64,000 bases of DNA from Kondoa malvinella (GCA_039545315.1 BCIM01000009.1:124001-188000); one strand, 5' to 3'. Counted from the stretch's first letter, positions 24,217 through 37,064 are shown. The notes: generated by a model not told the origin, from the sequence alone. Numbers and translations: made by a program.

Positions 24217-25316
24217 ATGTCTGAAGCGCTCGGTCTGGGTGAGCCGCCTGCTGGGCCTGTACGAACGCAATCAGCTCAAGAACCTCCCAGCAAAGATGAA
24301 AGCAACATGACCGTTTCGACTTCTATGCCTATTTTGCCAGGTGAAGTCAACGAGCTCGCAGATCTGGAGACTGCGAATGATAAATTGCTCAGAGATATAT
24401 GTGAGCCCTTCTTCCTTCTCTTACATCCTTGTGGTCATGTGCTTATAGAGCTGTCAGCGACATCTGACGAGTTGCCCGAAGATTGGCCCAAACTGAGGGA
24501 GGTCATTGAAGGCAAAATAGACCAGGTACGGCTCCTCCTAGGCCTCTCCTGTGCTGTACTAACATGCTTCAATAGCACATAGCCAAATTTAAACAAGACG
24601 AAAACACTTTGTTCGACAAAGCAGCTACGTGAGCTTCTTACTCCCAGCTCTGTGCACGACCTGACACCGAGGATAGACCTCCTTGGCCAATGGATCAAGT
24701 GGAAATCACTTCAGCCCGATCCAAAGTCTTTACACTGCTCGATTCCTTCCCTTGCTCGCCTACTTCCGCACCCTTCACCATCCAAAGACTAGCTGAACTC
24801 GCCCTTTCACCAGCACCTTATTACACGCGCTCATTACCACAATATCTACGTGCTCTTACAAGGTGTTTGCTCGTCACTTCTGATGCTTCAGTTTATCCAC
24901 CTACGACAAATTCACCACCTCAAACAAACGGCTTCATGACTTCCCGAGCAAGATCATCGTCCGTCTCTTCAACTTCTTCAGCTTCTTCAAATTCATCAAA
25001 CCATTCACAACATGCCATGCAGCAATTATCACCCATTCCATGGTTACGCTCACGCTCACCTTCACCACACGAAGCTATCGAGACTTCTCATCTGACAATA
25101 GAAGACGGACCAGCTAAACGACAACGACTTGAACCGAGTGATCCTCTAATAGCAGGAAGAGTGGATGAATTGGATACGCAAAGCACAGGAAATGAAATGA
25201 TGCAAGATCCTGTACCTTTGACGAGCACTACTGCTTCGAATGGAACGACAGCGGTCGAAGGGTCTTTATCAAGTCGGTTTGCGCCAAGTACAGAAGATGT
25301 AGGGGTAGCGAAATGA
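24217..25316 (+). CDS. PSY4: PP4 phosphatase regulatory subunit 2 (Psy4/PPP4R2)
   Basis: From the ATG at 24217 the protein runs MSEALGLGEPPAGPV, then a helical part (DELPEDWPKLREVIEGKIDQ, HIAKFKQDENTLFDKAA) and the family core PFTIQRLAELAL...YYTRSLPQYLRALTRCLLVTS. Serine-rich disordered sequence follows, ending SSRFAPSTEDVGVAK. Two introns are clear (near 24525-24571 and 24629-24676). A third candidate near 24401 is not needed because the frame stays open. PPP4R2 targets the PP4 catalytic subunit to substrates such as gamma-H2AX in DNA-damage recovery. The C-terminal tail is longer than in yeast Psy4. The stop lies 39 bp from the stop of the convergent SIN3 gene. Confidence 0.8.
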
Positions 25317-25355
25317 AAGGGACACTTGTAATAATGTAACAATACATGTAAAAAC

Positions 25356-28300
25356 CTATGCAGCAGTAGCAGGCGATGCTACTTTGCCCATTTCGACATC
25401 CTCTTTCTGTCCAGTCTGTTTGACTCGCCAGGCTTCGAATCGCTTCAGCCATTCTGCTGACTGGTCTTTGGCTGGAGTGTTGTCGATTCGGAAGAGCCAA
25501 TCTTCGCCTCCTCGAACAAGGAACATTCTTAGTGTGCGAATGCAGAATTGGATGCGCAAACCAGAACGACCGCGCATGTTGGAAGGAAGGTGAGCACCAG
25601 GATTGACGACGGGTAATTGCTTGGGCAAGTTTCTGCGGAACCATCAGCCGAGCCTTCGTATCAGGGCATAGGACATACCGCTTCAAGAAGCTCTTTCGCA
25701 CTGTAGTCTTGTCAATGCCTTCGGTCGTGTCGTGGCTCATGAAGGACTTCATGTAGCTTTCCCAGCGGTTCTGAAGCAGCTCTTCGTCTTCTGGTAAGAC
25801 TTCATCTTTGCCTAGTAGCTGGAAGCTGAGCGATTGCAGGTATGGGGCCTGTTGAGAGCAGATCAGGGACTGTCGCCAATGGCACTTTAGAGCTTACCCA
25901 TTCAATCCGGTAAAGATTCTCTTCCGCTCCAACAGCACTATCTGTCACCTGCCTGTACGTTGTCTGTTGTCTACTTGTAGTGTTGCTCTTGATCCGGTCA
26001 GCATGAAGAAGCTCGATCAGCCGTGTGTTTGTACTGTGATTAGCAGAGCTGGTGTCGAGGAAGGTATGTATCTGTTCGTGCAAGTAATCAGCTGCTGTCT
26101 GACACAGCATACGATACATCTGACGAACCGTTTTCAAGATTGTCAAGAGTAGTCGGTCGATTGTAAAGACATGATACGCCTTGATGCCGAAGAGGTTGCG
26201 GATCTTCTCTTCGAAAGCAGCATTGTCTAGCTGTCCGCCGAGAAGCTCTTCGCATGATGTTAAGAGAGCAGCATAGTAGTGGTCCGCTGTTGCTTCGCTT
26301 GATCCATTCTCTTGGTCGACCACTAGTGACCATTTCGCCTCGAGAGATGGGTATGATTCGGTAGAAGAGGCGATGAGGTGCGCAGTCTGGTGCATCGTCT
26401 CTAAACGCTGGTAGACAATCTGTACAAGCATTTTAGTATGCGAATGTAAGCGAAAGAACGATGCACCGCACCTGGAATATACGGATGAGGAAGTAATGCG
26501 TAGAATCGCAAAAGAAGTTGAAACGGTTCCGAGAGTCTGCAGGTGCTCGCTTCGCAGTGCTTTGGTGAGATATTGAAATAGCAGGCGCTTCTTTAGTCGG
26601 CGAAGTCATCCGGACATTGCTTGTAGAGGCTTGTGCATCTGCTTGTTCTGTCGTTCCTTCAGCTGGTGGAGCGACGGAATGGCTTTCGCCGAGCTCAGTG
26701 TTCTGAGGTTGGGGAGCTGTTGATATCGTCTCAACCCCTTCCATGGACTCGAGACCCGCTGCAGTGGCCGGTACAGGTCTGAGCAAAGGAGAAGCGACGG
26801 TATCGAGCATCATGTCGTCATTGCCGGATTCTGGCATGGGCGAACCTTCGAAACCGTTGTTACCGCCTTCAGATCGGACATCGCTCATCATGATATCGCC
26901 TTCGGGAGACGGTTCTCGAGAGCTTGCGACTGAGGCAGAAGTTAGGTTGGGTGAATCAGTGATACTTGCTGGCGAAGCGGCACGACTTTCTGTTCCGCCT
27001 CGCTTTGCTCGATCTGCTGGATTGCCCGCTTTTCGTAACGCTTTTCGTCGCAGATCCGCTTGCTCCTTCTTTGTCTTCTTGCCTCCTCGCCTGTTGGCAT
27101 ATTGGGTAGTCTCTTCCTCGGTCGCGCTGGCGTTGCCAATCTCCGAGGCATTGTCGCCGACATCAGAGTGAGCATGTTCGATAGGAGGACGAGGGATTTC
27201 GACAGGTGTCAAATTGCTTTCGACAGCTGCAGGTGGTAGACAAAGCAAAGCGGGGAAGAAGCTCCTGATGAATTCTTCCATCTTGTCCTTATCTGCTTCT
27301 GCGAAAGTGCCTTGTATCCGGTCGAGATAAGATAGGAGAAGCTTGAGAATGTCAAAGATGATGCTTTCGTTGGACAATTTGTACTCCATCTGCTTGCGAG
27401 GTGGATCGGGAAGGAAAGAGCCTCGAGCATGTGCTATTCTCCGCTGTTGCTGTTGGCGGCGAGCAGCTTCTATCTCCACAACAAGAGCTCTGGGTGTGAG
27501 CAGCTTCTTGTCGGCCGCTTTGATAATGATGCCTTGAGGATCGAGTGCGCGATAGAAGTTCTTCGCATCCGCTTCTCGCCAAACTCGATTCCACTCCCGC
27601 AAAGCACGCTTCCACTCTTCGTCTTTCTGCTTCAATCTAGCGAGAACGATTGGAAGAGCGAGACATGGGTTATCGTGTATTGCCTGTATGACGTGCAGGC
27701 CAGCTTCTTGACCATAAACCTTCTTGATGCTGTGAATGCTCTGTCAGTTATGCTCTACTCGCCAACGTAGACACCTACACGCCATGGTATGAACTCTTGC
27801 TCTGATGATTACCCAAACCAGGCTTCAGCCGGAAGTGCTCCTTCTCGTCCGGTAGCATGCAAGCGATCCTTTGTGCGATGGGCTCCATCAGAGCGATGGC
27901 GCGCAGGTTCGACTCGATGTAGTAGTCATATTCGTGTCGTTCTTCTTCAGATCGATGCAAGGCAGCTTCGAAATCATTCTTGCGTGTCGGGATCTGTGAG
28001 TCAATAGAGCATCTTCAGTACAATTATACAGACGATGCTCCCCACTCACAAAGCCTTCCTCTGAAGCCCAAGTTGGGTGCGAGATCCACTCGTCATTCAA
28101 TACCAGATGGCAAAGCGGGTCTCTCCCAGAGCAGACCGACTGTCTAGCCTGTGTGCATATAACACCATCAATCAAACTTAATTCAGATCATCAACCAATT
28201 GACGCACCGACTCCGGCAATTGCCTATAACTCGGACCGCAAGTCTTCAAATTCTTGCGATCGCCTTTCGCAGTTGGTCCAATGACATATTCCACACTCGC

Positions 28301-30046
28301 CTGGTTCTCAATGACCATTTTACCATCCTGAATCTTAGCGCCACGGTACATGATCCCATCTTTCCACCCTACCATCTCGCGAAACTCATTCCAGAGCTCT
28401 TTATTAGGAGAGAGGAAAAGGTGAGCTCGCGCAACCAGAGCAGCCAGGTCAATAACATCCTGTGTGTAAAGGTTGAGGAGTTTGAGGAATTCGTGGTAGG
28501 TTGTCTTGTCGTTCACGAAGCGGGAGACGCGATCAAAGAAGGCGAGTTCTTCGGATGTCGCTATAGCTCTTTGTGAGGCCGAAGCGGAGGGAGGAGGTAC
28601 AGTAGCGCTAGGAGGTGCATTAGCTGGAGGAGCACCATTGGGTCGACGGGAAGAGCCTTGCGCTGGAGCTGTTGCTGGAATACCAGGTGCCAGAGACTGG
28701 ACCGATCGCCCGTCTGCGCGATTCGCGTCATAAGGAGGTATTTCCTTCTGGCCAGGGCCGACGGGCTTCTTCTTTGCTTTCTGAGCATTCGCAGCGGTCG
28801 ATGAGCCAGCAACAGCGGTATCCATCAGCTGCCCAGGACCACTTGCAGAAGTGCGCTTCTTCTTGGCAGCAGGCTCTTCCAATGTCGGACGGGGCTTGGT
28901 TGTTCCAGGTGCTGCTCTTTTCCGATTCGCGACAGATCCTGCTGGTTCAGCTGCCGCTTGATTGATGACACCCATGAGACCGATAGTGCCCGCTGTATAG
29001 GGTCTATTGCTGGGTCCTTGACTTCCTTGAGCTGGAAGCGGCGTATCGGGCAAGAACGCTTGGAAACCTTCGAGCAGATCTGTACAGCCGGCAAACAGCT
29101 TTTCGACTTCTTGATGGACCTGTCGACGAAACTGCTTTGTGAATACTATGCGTACAGGACTAGACGATTCCCCGACCTCTGATATGGATTTTCGCTCAAT
29201 TTGGTAACCATGCAGAATAGCCAAAAACTTGTTATAAGTAGCATTATTGTCATCTGAAAAGCGCTTCTTGATCTGGTTGACGAATTCGACGGCTTGGTTG
29301 AATTCAGGCGGAGGTGCAACACCTTTTGGAGCAGGAACAGGCAAAACAAGATAGCTGGTTTTGGAGACTTGCTGATATTCTGCTTGAGAGAGAAGTTGCC
29401 CTTGCGGTCTTGGTAGCTCTCTGACGTCGATCATGGCAGGCTTGGATTTGGCAGAAGCGACAAGTTTGGGATCGGTTGTAGAATCGATGCGCCTGATTAC
29501 GCCTGGCGAACAGAGGATCAAGAAGCCATCTGGGCATTCGGCGTTGGGCGCATAGCATTCAATGCGATATCCAGGTGGTAAGAAGGTATTGAAGCCTTGT
29601 ATCAGCGCTAGGCGGCCTTTGAACAGAGCCACAACTCTATTTATCACCGTCGGTGTTTCGATGACATTCGTCTTGAAATCTGAAGAAAAGCTATCAGCGA
29701 TCACCTGTGGCTTGAAAGAGATGGTACATACCTTTCATAATGTCTAGAAACTGATTATACACCTCGGGCGATGTGTTGAACTGAGCCTTGACTTCGTCCA
29801 GATAGCTCAGTGCATCCTTGACATTCAACGGCGCGCTGTGAACAAGCCGGCCACCTCAGATGACATCCATCTGTACAGCTAACGACATACCGAGGAGCAG
29901 CAGCTATCGCATGAAAATGCATTCAGCGTTTCGCGCGATAATCAAGGCGGGGGAGAGAAAAGCTCACGGAAATTGTATGCGGGTACTTGAGGAGGTTGAG
30001 GAGCGCTGCTTTGTGAAGGCCCTGCCTCTGGATTGGGCGCTGCCAT
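25356..30046 (-). CDS. SIN3: Sin3 histone deacetylase co-repressor scaffold
   Basis: A frame-consistent ten-exon model gives 1405 aa: 30046-29968, 29903-29891, 29835-29732, 29679-28208, 28148-28050, 27993-27781, 27740-26472, 26419-25898, 25848-25679 and 25632-25356. PAH1 reads [23 protein letters not shown]2 is at [23 protein letters not shown]3 is at [20 protein letters not shown]. The HDAC-interaction domain follows ([53 protein letters not shown]), then the Sin3a C-terminal region ([18 protein letters not shown]). Sin3 is the scaffold of the Rpd3L/Rpd3S complexes; Msi1-type WD40 proteins are its usual partners and one is encoded at 12301-14133. Exon 2 is only 13 nt. Confidence 0.95.
29891..29903 (-). 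other. 13-nt microexon of SIN3
   Basis: CTGCTGCTCCTCG lies between acceptor GCGATAG and donor GTATGT. It encodes four residues of the Pro/Ala-rich N-terminus and keeps exon 1 in frame with PAH1. Confidence 0.65.
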
Positions 30047-30599
30047 TACCGCTTTGATCAGCCGCAAGTCGCTGTTTATCGTCGAGTTTGGCATGTCAGA
30101 GAGCAGCGGCCAGATCATTCATCGCTTGATGGCCGCAGTACATAGGAATTCTATTCTGTTTTCTACCACAGAGCATTTCATCCGACGCTCGCGCAAGGCA
30201 TCCTCGTCGACTTCTATTCATTCACTCGTGTCTCAATCTGGAGTCTCTGTTTCTAGCTTCTTTGCTTTCTTGCAGCCTATCAACAGCTCTCTCGAGCGTA
30301 GTGTGCCCTGTCGCTGTCTTTTTCAGCCTCTTCCTGCCAATAATCATTGACGAGGGCAAGTTTTGCATGTGTTTCTGCTCTGACTCAGCTAAAGCTCGGC
30401 TGTTATATGGCGCATAACATTTGGATAGCTTCAGAACCGCTATGATAGATTCACGCTCTACCTCACGTCTTGCCGGCTTTGTTTCAGTAGTCAAGGGAGA
30501 GCAAAGTTCAAAGCTAAAAGATAGTCAATTGCAGTACGCGTGTGTTTCTATATACGTTAGTAACGGTTTCTGAGCCGCTCCAAATCCCTTGGAGCCTCT
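30047..30599. other. Intergenic region upstream of SIN3
   Basis: Promoter side of SIN3 and 3' side of the secreted-protein gene. No coding or RNA feature supported. Confidence 0.35.
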
Positions 30600-31559
30600 T
30601 TAAATGCCAGCCAACAGGTTGCCCAACAGTTGACCGAGAGTGTTGCCGAGACCGGACAAGAGACTAAAAGAAGGGCATCAGCGAAATTATGATTGGCCAG
30701 CTGGAATACTTACGGGACAAGGTTGATGAGACCGGTAGTGCCGAACAGGTTGTTGAGAAGGTTGGCGACTGCAGAGATATCAGCATTGCAACAAAGCTGA
30801 GCGCAAAAACTCACCGATGACCAACAGACCAGCAACGAGAGGAGTAAGAGCAGCAAGAACCGATGCCAAAAGAGGGTTCAAGGCAAGGAGAACAGGGATC
30901 AAGAGGCCGTTCAGGACTGGGATGGTCGCAACGAGGACTTCGACGGCAGCAATGACTAGATACGACCATGAGCGAAGCCCAAACAAAAGGCACTTGACAT
31001 ACGCGCAGCCAAAGAGACGATCAGACCAACAACAGCCAAAGCAATCGCAGCGTTGTCAACAATGGCGATTTGACGCTCTTCGATTTCGCGCTTGGCAGCA
31101 GGTTTGGCAGCAGCGGTTGCGTCAATCTCGTTCTTGAGAGTTTGGATGGCTACAGAAAGCATCAGACTGGCTCAGGGACAGAGAAATAGAACTCACTAGG
31201 GACGACCTGAGCAAGAAGAGGCTTCAATTCAGCCTTGACTTTAGCGGCACCACCCTGGACAGGCAATCAGTCTGAGCTGCGGAAAGCTGGTTGTAGCTCA
31301 CTTTGGCTTTGATCTTTTTGATAGAGGCAGTCAGGCTCTTGATCTTCTTGTCAGCCTTGACGATGGAAGCGAGGATAGGCGCGAGGTTTCCTCCAGAGAG
31401 TATTTGACGCTTCTTTACAATGGGTTAGCACATGTAGGCAGCAGCAAGATCAGAAGGACCTACCTCCATGACGGCTTTCTCGTGAACAGCATTGTGTCCA
31501 GTCAAAGCAAAGGCACAAGAGAGGAGGGAAGTGAGGGCGACGATGGATTGGAAACGCAT
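30600..31559 (-). CDS. Secreted hydrophobic cysteine-poor protein
   Basis: Seven exons with regular 45-55-nt introns give about 225 aa. It begins with a clear signal peptide (MRFQSIVALTSLLSCAFALTG). A short pro-segment ends in a dibasic MEKR-QILSGG, and a second KR lies at AAKREIEERQ. After a lysine-rich amphipathic stretch, the C-terminal half is very hydrophobic (AIALAVVGLIVSLAA; VEVLVATIPVLNGLL; LLASVLAALTPLVAGLLVI) and ends in GLGNTLGQLLGNLLAGI. There is no Cys outside the signal peptide, so it is not a hydrophobin. KR sites would suit Kex2 processing in the Golgi. The family is unknown to me; a cell-wall or surface-active secreted protein is a reasonable inference. Confidence 0.7.
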
Positions 31560-33172
31560 TTTGTTATACTTGGGTGAATGAGTGGTCTGGTGTAAAAGAG
31601 TGGTTGGGTGGTTGGGAAGAAGAGAGGAAGAGGAGACACGCGTGAGTTTTGTGATGTCCCAAATTGACGTCAATGGTTGAAAAGAAGCGTGCAAGCTGAA
31701 GGATTCGAAGCCCAAAGAGACCATCGGATCTAAAATAGATTGCTTTTACATTGCATGCCCTGTGCAAGCTGTGACGTATGTATTTGGAAGCAGAATATGC
31801 AAGAGGTTGCTATGAGAAGTGAGGAGAATAGCTTTTGAGGCTGTCGTTACAAAGTAATGGACGAGAATAGCGCCAGAACAGTAAGGCGGCATAACCAGAT
31901 AGACAGAGAGAGCACTGTCGTCTGCTGAATCCCACAACCCGATGCTACAAACGGCGAATTGGACGAGAAGCCTTGAGAGAGATCCTTCGCTAATTGACAG
32001 CATGGCAGGGTCATTTGACGGCCTTCGCTTCTGACGGTCGTACTTTCACCTGATTGATAGAAGAAGGAGGTAGAGCCTGAAAGAGAGGCATAGCAACACT
32101 TAACATGTCCTCCCGCAGTTCAAGAAATCTTTGAGGGGTCTTTGAATTGTCTCTGAACGAGCACGCCATGCAGTGCACAGATGACAGTGCAAGTGTTCTT
32201 ATACACTCTTCGATCCATAGAGCATTCAGCGCACGTCGCCAGGCTCGTGACGGTGCTCTTTCGACAACGAATTGGCAGCGTAGGAAAATGGGACCAAATG
32301 GTCATTCGCACGTCGTTGCCAATGCACTTTCATACTCAGTGCATACTTGCTCGTACTCTATATCTTCTTGTTCTTCCTATGCTCGCGGTTGTGTCGAGTT
32401 GGCGTGGAAGCGCTGTGAACTGAAGACAGCAAAATACTATCTGTGCAAAGCTTATCCTATCTACTGGCCCTTCATACGTGCCCTCGGATGTCTGCTCCTT
32501 CGGCCTTGCTTGAAGCTCTGGACGCCAATGGACGTGTTTGAATGCCCTGCTACTTTCTTGCTGTGCTCTGCTGTAGTAGCATGGGCAGTTCATGCTTCCA
32601 TACATTGCAACCGCTATTCAGTCTTCAACAGAGGGCGAATTTCAGCGTTCTTATCTGAGTTCGCATACTGGAGGCAGCAGTCCAAAAGCCCTTGCGCTTC
32701 GACTATCGACGGACGGCTTGCTCTGGAATATTGATCAGTCGAAGCAGCGACGCTTCGCTTCATCCTGCAAGCACCTGTCTCTTCTGCCTGACATTGCCGC
32801 TGTCCGCGTCCCACACAATTGACCGGCAGTCAGTCTCCAGAGCTTTCCAAATACCACCTCTGTCAAACCTCTGTCTCTTTCCCAAGTGCCAATAGTCTTG
32901 CGCTGTTGCTCTTGCTATACAGCAGTCGGTCGATAAAATGCAGGCAACTACTGCTGCGTGTCTGCGTTGACATTTGAATGATGCCTATATGTATTCTTCT
33001 CTTCCTCTGCTCCTATATACGACCCTCCAGCTCGGCTGCGACAACAGCCTAATACGCGCTTTCACGCGTTCTCCACTTTCTCCGGATTTACGGGGCCGCT
33101 TTGACCGACAGAGCATCTTGAAGATCAGCCGCTTTCTTTTCCTTCTACCACCATTCTCATACTCTATCAAAC
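31560..33172. other. 1.6-kb intergenic region between divergent genes
   Basis: The longest gene-poor stretch of the window. It holds the promoters of the secreted-protein gene (left) and the alcohol dehydrogenase gene (right). Open frames around 32147-32734 look unlike protein, with no recognisable motif and no introns. A TATATAC element lies at about 33014-33020, and a CT-rich leader runs up to the dehydrogenase ATG. Confidence 0.4.
33014..33172 (+). promoter_or_regulatory. TATA-like box and CT-rich leader of the ADH gene
   Basis: TATATAC about 155 bp before the ATG, followed by a pyrimidine-rich stretch (CTTTCTTTTCCTTCTACC near 33132) and a CAAACATG start context. This layout is typical of strongly expressed fungal metabolic genes. 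Confidence 0.45.
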
Positions 33173-34806
33173 ATGTCAGATCTACCTGAGACCTACAAAG
33201 CCTGCATCTACGACAAACCAGGGCAGGTGTCAACGAAAGTCGTCGATCTACCTATGCCAGATGTAGAAGCCGGCCAGGTTTTGATCAAGCTATCGCACTC
33301 TGGTGTCTGTCATTCCGGTATGCTCTCGATACATGCCGTCGACTCCTTGCTGATTGCTCAAAATAGATTTCGGTCCGCTTTGCTTTCCCCGCATGCCTGA
33401 GCTCTGTTGACAGCTATGCAGGTGTCATGACCAGCTCCTGGCGTGTTCTCCCCAACCCGACTGCCGAGGGACAAGTCGGTGGACATGAAGGTCTGTCCGT
33501 CTAGAAAATGTTGTGCATCATACTGAATTTATGCGACAGGTGTTGGAGAAATCGTAAAGATGGGACCAGGGACAGAGAACAGCCCTGTCAAGATGGGTCA
33601 ACGTGTTGGTATCGTGTGTACTGTCTTGCTGCTCCGACTATACCTAATGTTCCTACAGAAATGGATGGCAAGCACCTGTGACTCTTGCGAGCCATGTTTG
33701 ACAGGCCACGATGCATGCTGTGGTGAGTGTCCAGACAGGAGAGGCGTATACAGTGCTGAATTGCCGATTATCTCTAGTCAACGGAAAGATTAGCGGTTAC
33801 TACACTCCAGGCACTTTCGCGCAATATGCCACGTCCGTCTGCTCTGTTCAGCGTAGCTTACTGTTCGCTAATCTACGCACTGGCGCTTATAGTGGTCCGG
33901 CAAGATACGTCACGCCTATCCCAGATGGCCTAGACAGCGCAGCAGCAGCTCCTCTGCTCTGCGCTGGTGTTAGTACGGGAGCTCCTCCTATGCATTCTGA
34001 TGGTCACTAAGTGCTCTCATAGCTGTCTTCTCTGCTTTGAGAAAGAGTAACACTGTAGCGGGAAACACTGTCGTTCTACTCGGTGCAGGGGGGTCAGTCC
34101 AAACGGGTACCTGCTGGAGATGAACACTAAACAGCTTCTAACAGAGGTCTGGGTCACTTGGCCTGTCAAATCGCCAGCAAGGGTCTAGGACTCCGTGTCA
34201 TCGCTGTCGACCACCCTAGCAAGAAGGACCTTTGCAAGTCTTCTGGTGCTGAGCACTTTATCGACCACACCCAAAGCAAGGATCTCGGCGCCGACGTCAA
34301 AGCTCTAACTGGCGGATACGGTGCACATGCTGCCCTTGTCTTGACTGCTGCCAACCCTGCCTACGCTTCGTCGGTCATCTTTCTAATTTCGTGAGCTTTG
34401 CTGACTGTGTCAACAGTGCGACTATGTGCCTGCGCTTCGGAGGCACTCTTGTGTGCGTTGGTCTTCCTGAAGGAGACATGGTAAGTCCTATGCGGGCTAT
34501 TCGACAAGTCTGATGTTGCTTCCAGGTCCCAATCGCTACCGCATTCCCTTCTTTGATCACCGCTATGGAACTTCGAATCGTCGGATCAGCCGTCGGCAAC
34601 CGTATGGAGGCCATCGAGACGCTCGATATGGCTGCCAGAGGTCTCATCTCTACTCACTTTGAGACTACCACGATGGACCAGGTGAGCATGATGCCAAACT
34701 GTGGCTGAGAATTTGCTTATATATCGGGTTATAGCTGACAAGCGTCTTTGAGCGCATGGAGAAGGGACAGATCCAAGGCAGAGTCGTGTTGGATTTGAAC
34801 AAGTAG
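33173..34806 (+). CDS. Zinc-dependent alcohol dehydrogenase (Adh1 family)
   Basis: About ten exons encode a ~345-aa medium-chain dehydrogenase. It starts MSDLPETYKACIYDKPGQV. The catalytic-zinc parts are GVCHS and GGHEGVGEIV. The structural-zinc cysteines are CDSCEPCLTGHDACC, with C-x2-C-x2-C-x7-C spacing. The Rossmann NAD site GAGGGLGHLACQIASKGLG follows and the end is GQIQGRVVLDLNK. The enzyme interconverts alcohols and aldehydes with NAD(H) in the cytosol. In the predicted splice the usual Asp after CH(S/T) is missing: CHS runs straight into GVMTSSW, two residues shorter than relatives. Either splicing differs slightly at 33320-33420 or the site is altered. Substrate cannot be told from sequence. 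Confidence 0.9.
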
Positions 34807-34968
34807 GCAAGATATGAAGTATTGTACAGTTTGAAATGAAATGAAGCACAAGCTACTTTACACACAAATCTGCTTGACAGATATACAGCCACACTACACT
34901 TGTCACAATCTCTCAGAACGCTATCTCTGCTAGTCCGCCATCGTAAGTTTGCAGACTACCATGGGATG

Positions 34969-37064
34969 TTAATAGTGCTTTGATACCGATAGAAGGCGGA
35001 CTGACTTGGTGGGTACTAATTGACCAGTCTCAAGCATCAACTCCTGCTCCTCCGCGTCTTCCGGATTCGCTTGACCCATCTCCTTTGACAGTAACAGTCG
35101 ACCTCTAGCCATATCTAAATGTCGAAAGAAGCGGCCAAGCTTGAAATGTTTCTTCATGAAGGTAGCGAGGACTTCATTCTGTACATAAGTTACAGGCTCG
35201 ATGTTCTGCTGAGCGACATATCGATTCGAAGCATCCGCAGCCATGACACTGTTTTGATAATCAGCTGGTCCGATACCGAGATCATCGGACTCACTTGTAG
35301 AAAGGCTGAGCAGCGCCCTCGGAGAGAGCTCGCACATTCATCGTTTGCTGCCATTCCGCTGTAGCGCAACATGTCGCATCTCGCTTGACGATCACGCCTG
35401 AACTTCTCTTTAGACCTTGATTACGATATAGTGGCAAAGCAAGCTGACCTAGATAGCCGAACGATCGATGCCTGAATATCTGGCCTAAAGGATGCAGTAT
35501 TCTCTGCCTTTCGGTTTGCGAAGAACTTTCTACCGAAGCGATATCCAACTCATCCGCATGCGCGTCCAATTCGAGCAGCTGTTCATTCGGTAGTCCATCC
35601 ACACTAGTAATGTAACCCGCCAAGAAACCAGCATCAAAGGAAAAGTGCTGCTCGCAGACAGCCACTAGAGCCGCGCTGTTGATCTGAACACCGGCAACAA
35701 GTCGTAGCGCCAATACAGCGCAATAGATGGCCGCAGCGACGTTGCGTGTCGTCTCGGTACTGACGATATTGAGGGAGTTGACTATATTTCTCGCCGAGCG
35801 GATGAGAAGCGCTTTTGGACTTGCAGCTTGTAGATATCCGTCCAAAGTCGCTTCATCCGCTTCTGTTCCGAGCTGACGCATACTTCTAAGGTTGTTATGC
35901 AGGTCGCGCCTGCTTGCGATAGTCTGGTGGAAGAAATCGTAAAAGATCGGCTCTTTGAATGACGTGTAGACGTGATTGATGTAGCGACCATCTATCCGAG
36001 CGATGATTGTGCCGGGATATCCAATCGGCTTGGCTGCTATGCCTAGCCGGTCGCAGATGGCCCTGCAGCAGGTTTGAGTGACTGTATGCATTGATGGCAA
36101 GGAACTGACACAAAGACCCAGATACAGCTCATTGGCAGCGCTGGCTGCTGCTCAAGCACGACAGCATCCACGACTATCGAGAAGCGATTAGCCGGCACGA
36201 GGGAATATCATTCCAACACATACAATTGTTCATCAGATCATGATAAGACCGAGGTGAAGCTCTTGTCATACCGCAAATGAATTGCAGACCATCAGCGATA
36301 CAGCTTGTCTCGACCTTGATGCTATGTTCGAGTGAAAATTCGCCTTCAGAAGAATACAATCCGTCTGGTAAGGTGGAAGCGATTCTGGAAGCCCACAGAT
36401 CGAGCTTTTCTTTCACCTGAACGTGAAAGGGCATCAGAAAAGCTTCTGAGCAAGTCACGCCGGGACTCGCTGTACTGGGATCGGTTCCTCTGAATTGAGA
36501 AAAGATTAAGAGCGCATCTTCGAAAGACCAGTTCGTTGCGTCTTCGTCAGTTGCTATCTGAGCCAATGCACGACAGGCATTCTTGCGTTGTATATAATGG
36601 GTGAGCTCGCTGGCATAATAATGCTCGGTGAGCAGATTGGGCGAGATAGTAAGAGTAGCATCTTGCTGCAGCTGTTGCGGGATGCTGCTTATGCGATCGG
36701 ACTGCGAGTCGATGCCGATTACTCGTGTGACTAGAGCATCGTAGACCGACATGTCCATGGCACCAAAGGCTTCTTTACGGGCACTGCATTGCCCATTGCT
36801 GAGCAGCTCGAGCGATGTCATAGCCTTGGAATTCCTTTGCAGTCTGACAACGCATTTGCCATAGACAGACTCTTGCTGCTGTTCTGCTTCCACATGTACA
36901 GTCCGCCAGAAGTAGTGTCTGTGCAGAGGCCGCCATACAACGTCCGATCTTGCTATCGAGTGCCATTGCTTGCACACCAAAGCACATCGGAGGAGATCTG
37001 GCCAATTTGCAGGCTCAAGATGTTGCAGACACAGCTCGATGAGCTCAGTTGGGACTTGTAGCAT
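34969..37064 (-). CDS. FBXO21-like F-box / SirB1-like / YccV protein
   Basis: The protein begins with an F-box (MLQVPTELIELCLQHLEPAN, then LLRCALVCKQWHSIARSDVV). A helical region and a transglutaminase-like SirB1 segment follow (SAANELYLGLCVSSLPSMHT; AICDRLGIAAKPIGYPGTII). The C-terminal YccV/HspQ-type domain reads PLGQIFRHRSFGYLGVIVK...YNVMAADASNRYVAQQNIE. This domain order is that of human FBXO21, an SCF ubiquitin-ligase substrate adaptor. Introns near 36270-36145, 35449-35397 and 35336-35292 join the parts; the first is the least certain. The start codon lies 120 bp from the start of the divergent GUF1 gene, so they share a promoter region. Confidence 0.75.

Noticed and set aside
32147..32734. 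195-codon open frame on the + strand in the 1.6-kb intergenic region
   Set aside because: No domain, odd composition (many Cys, Ser, Arg), overlapping frames of similar quality on the other strand, and no intron structure like the real genes around it.
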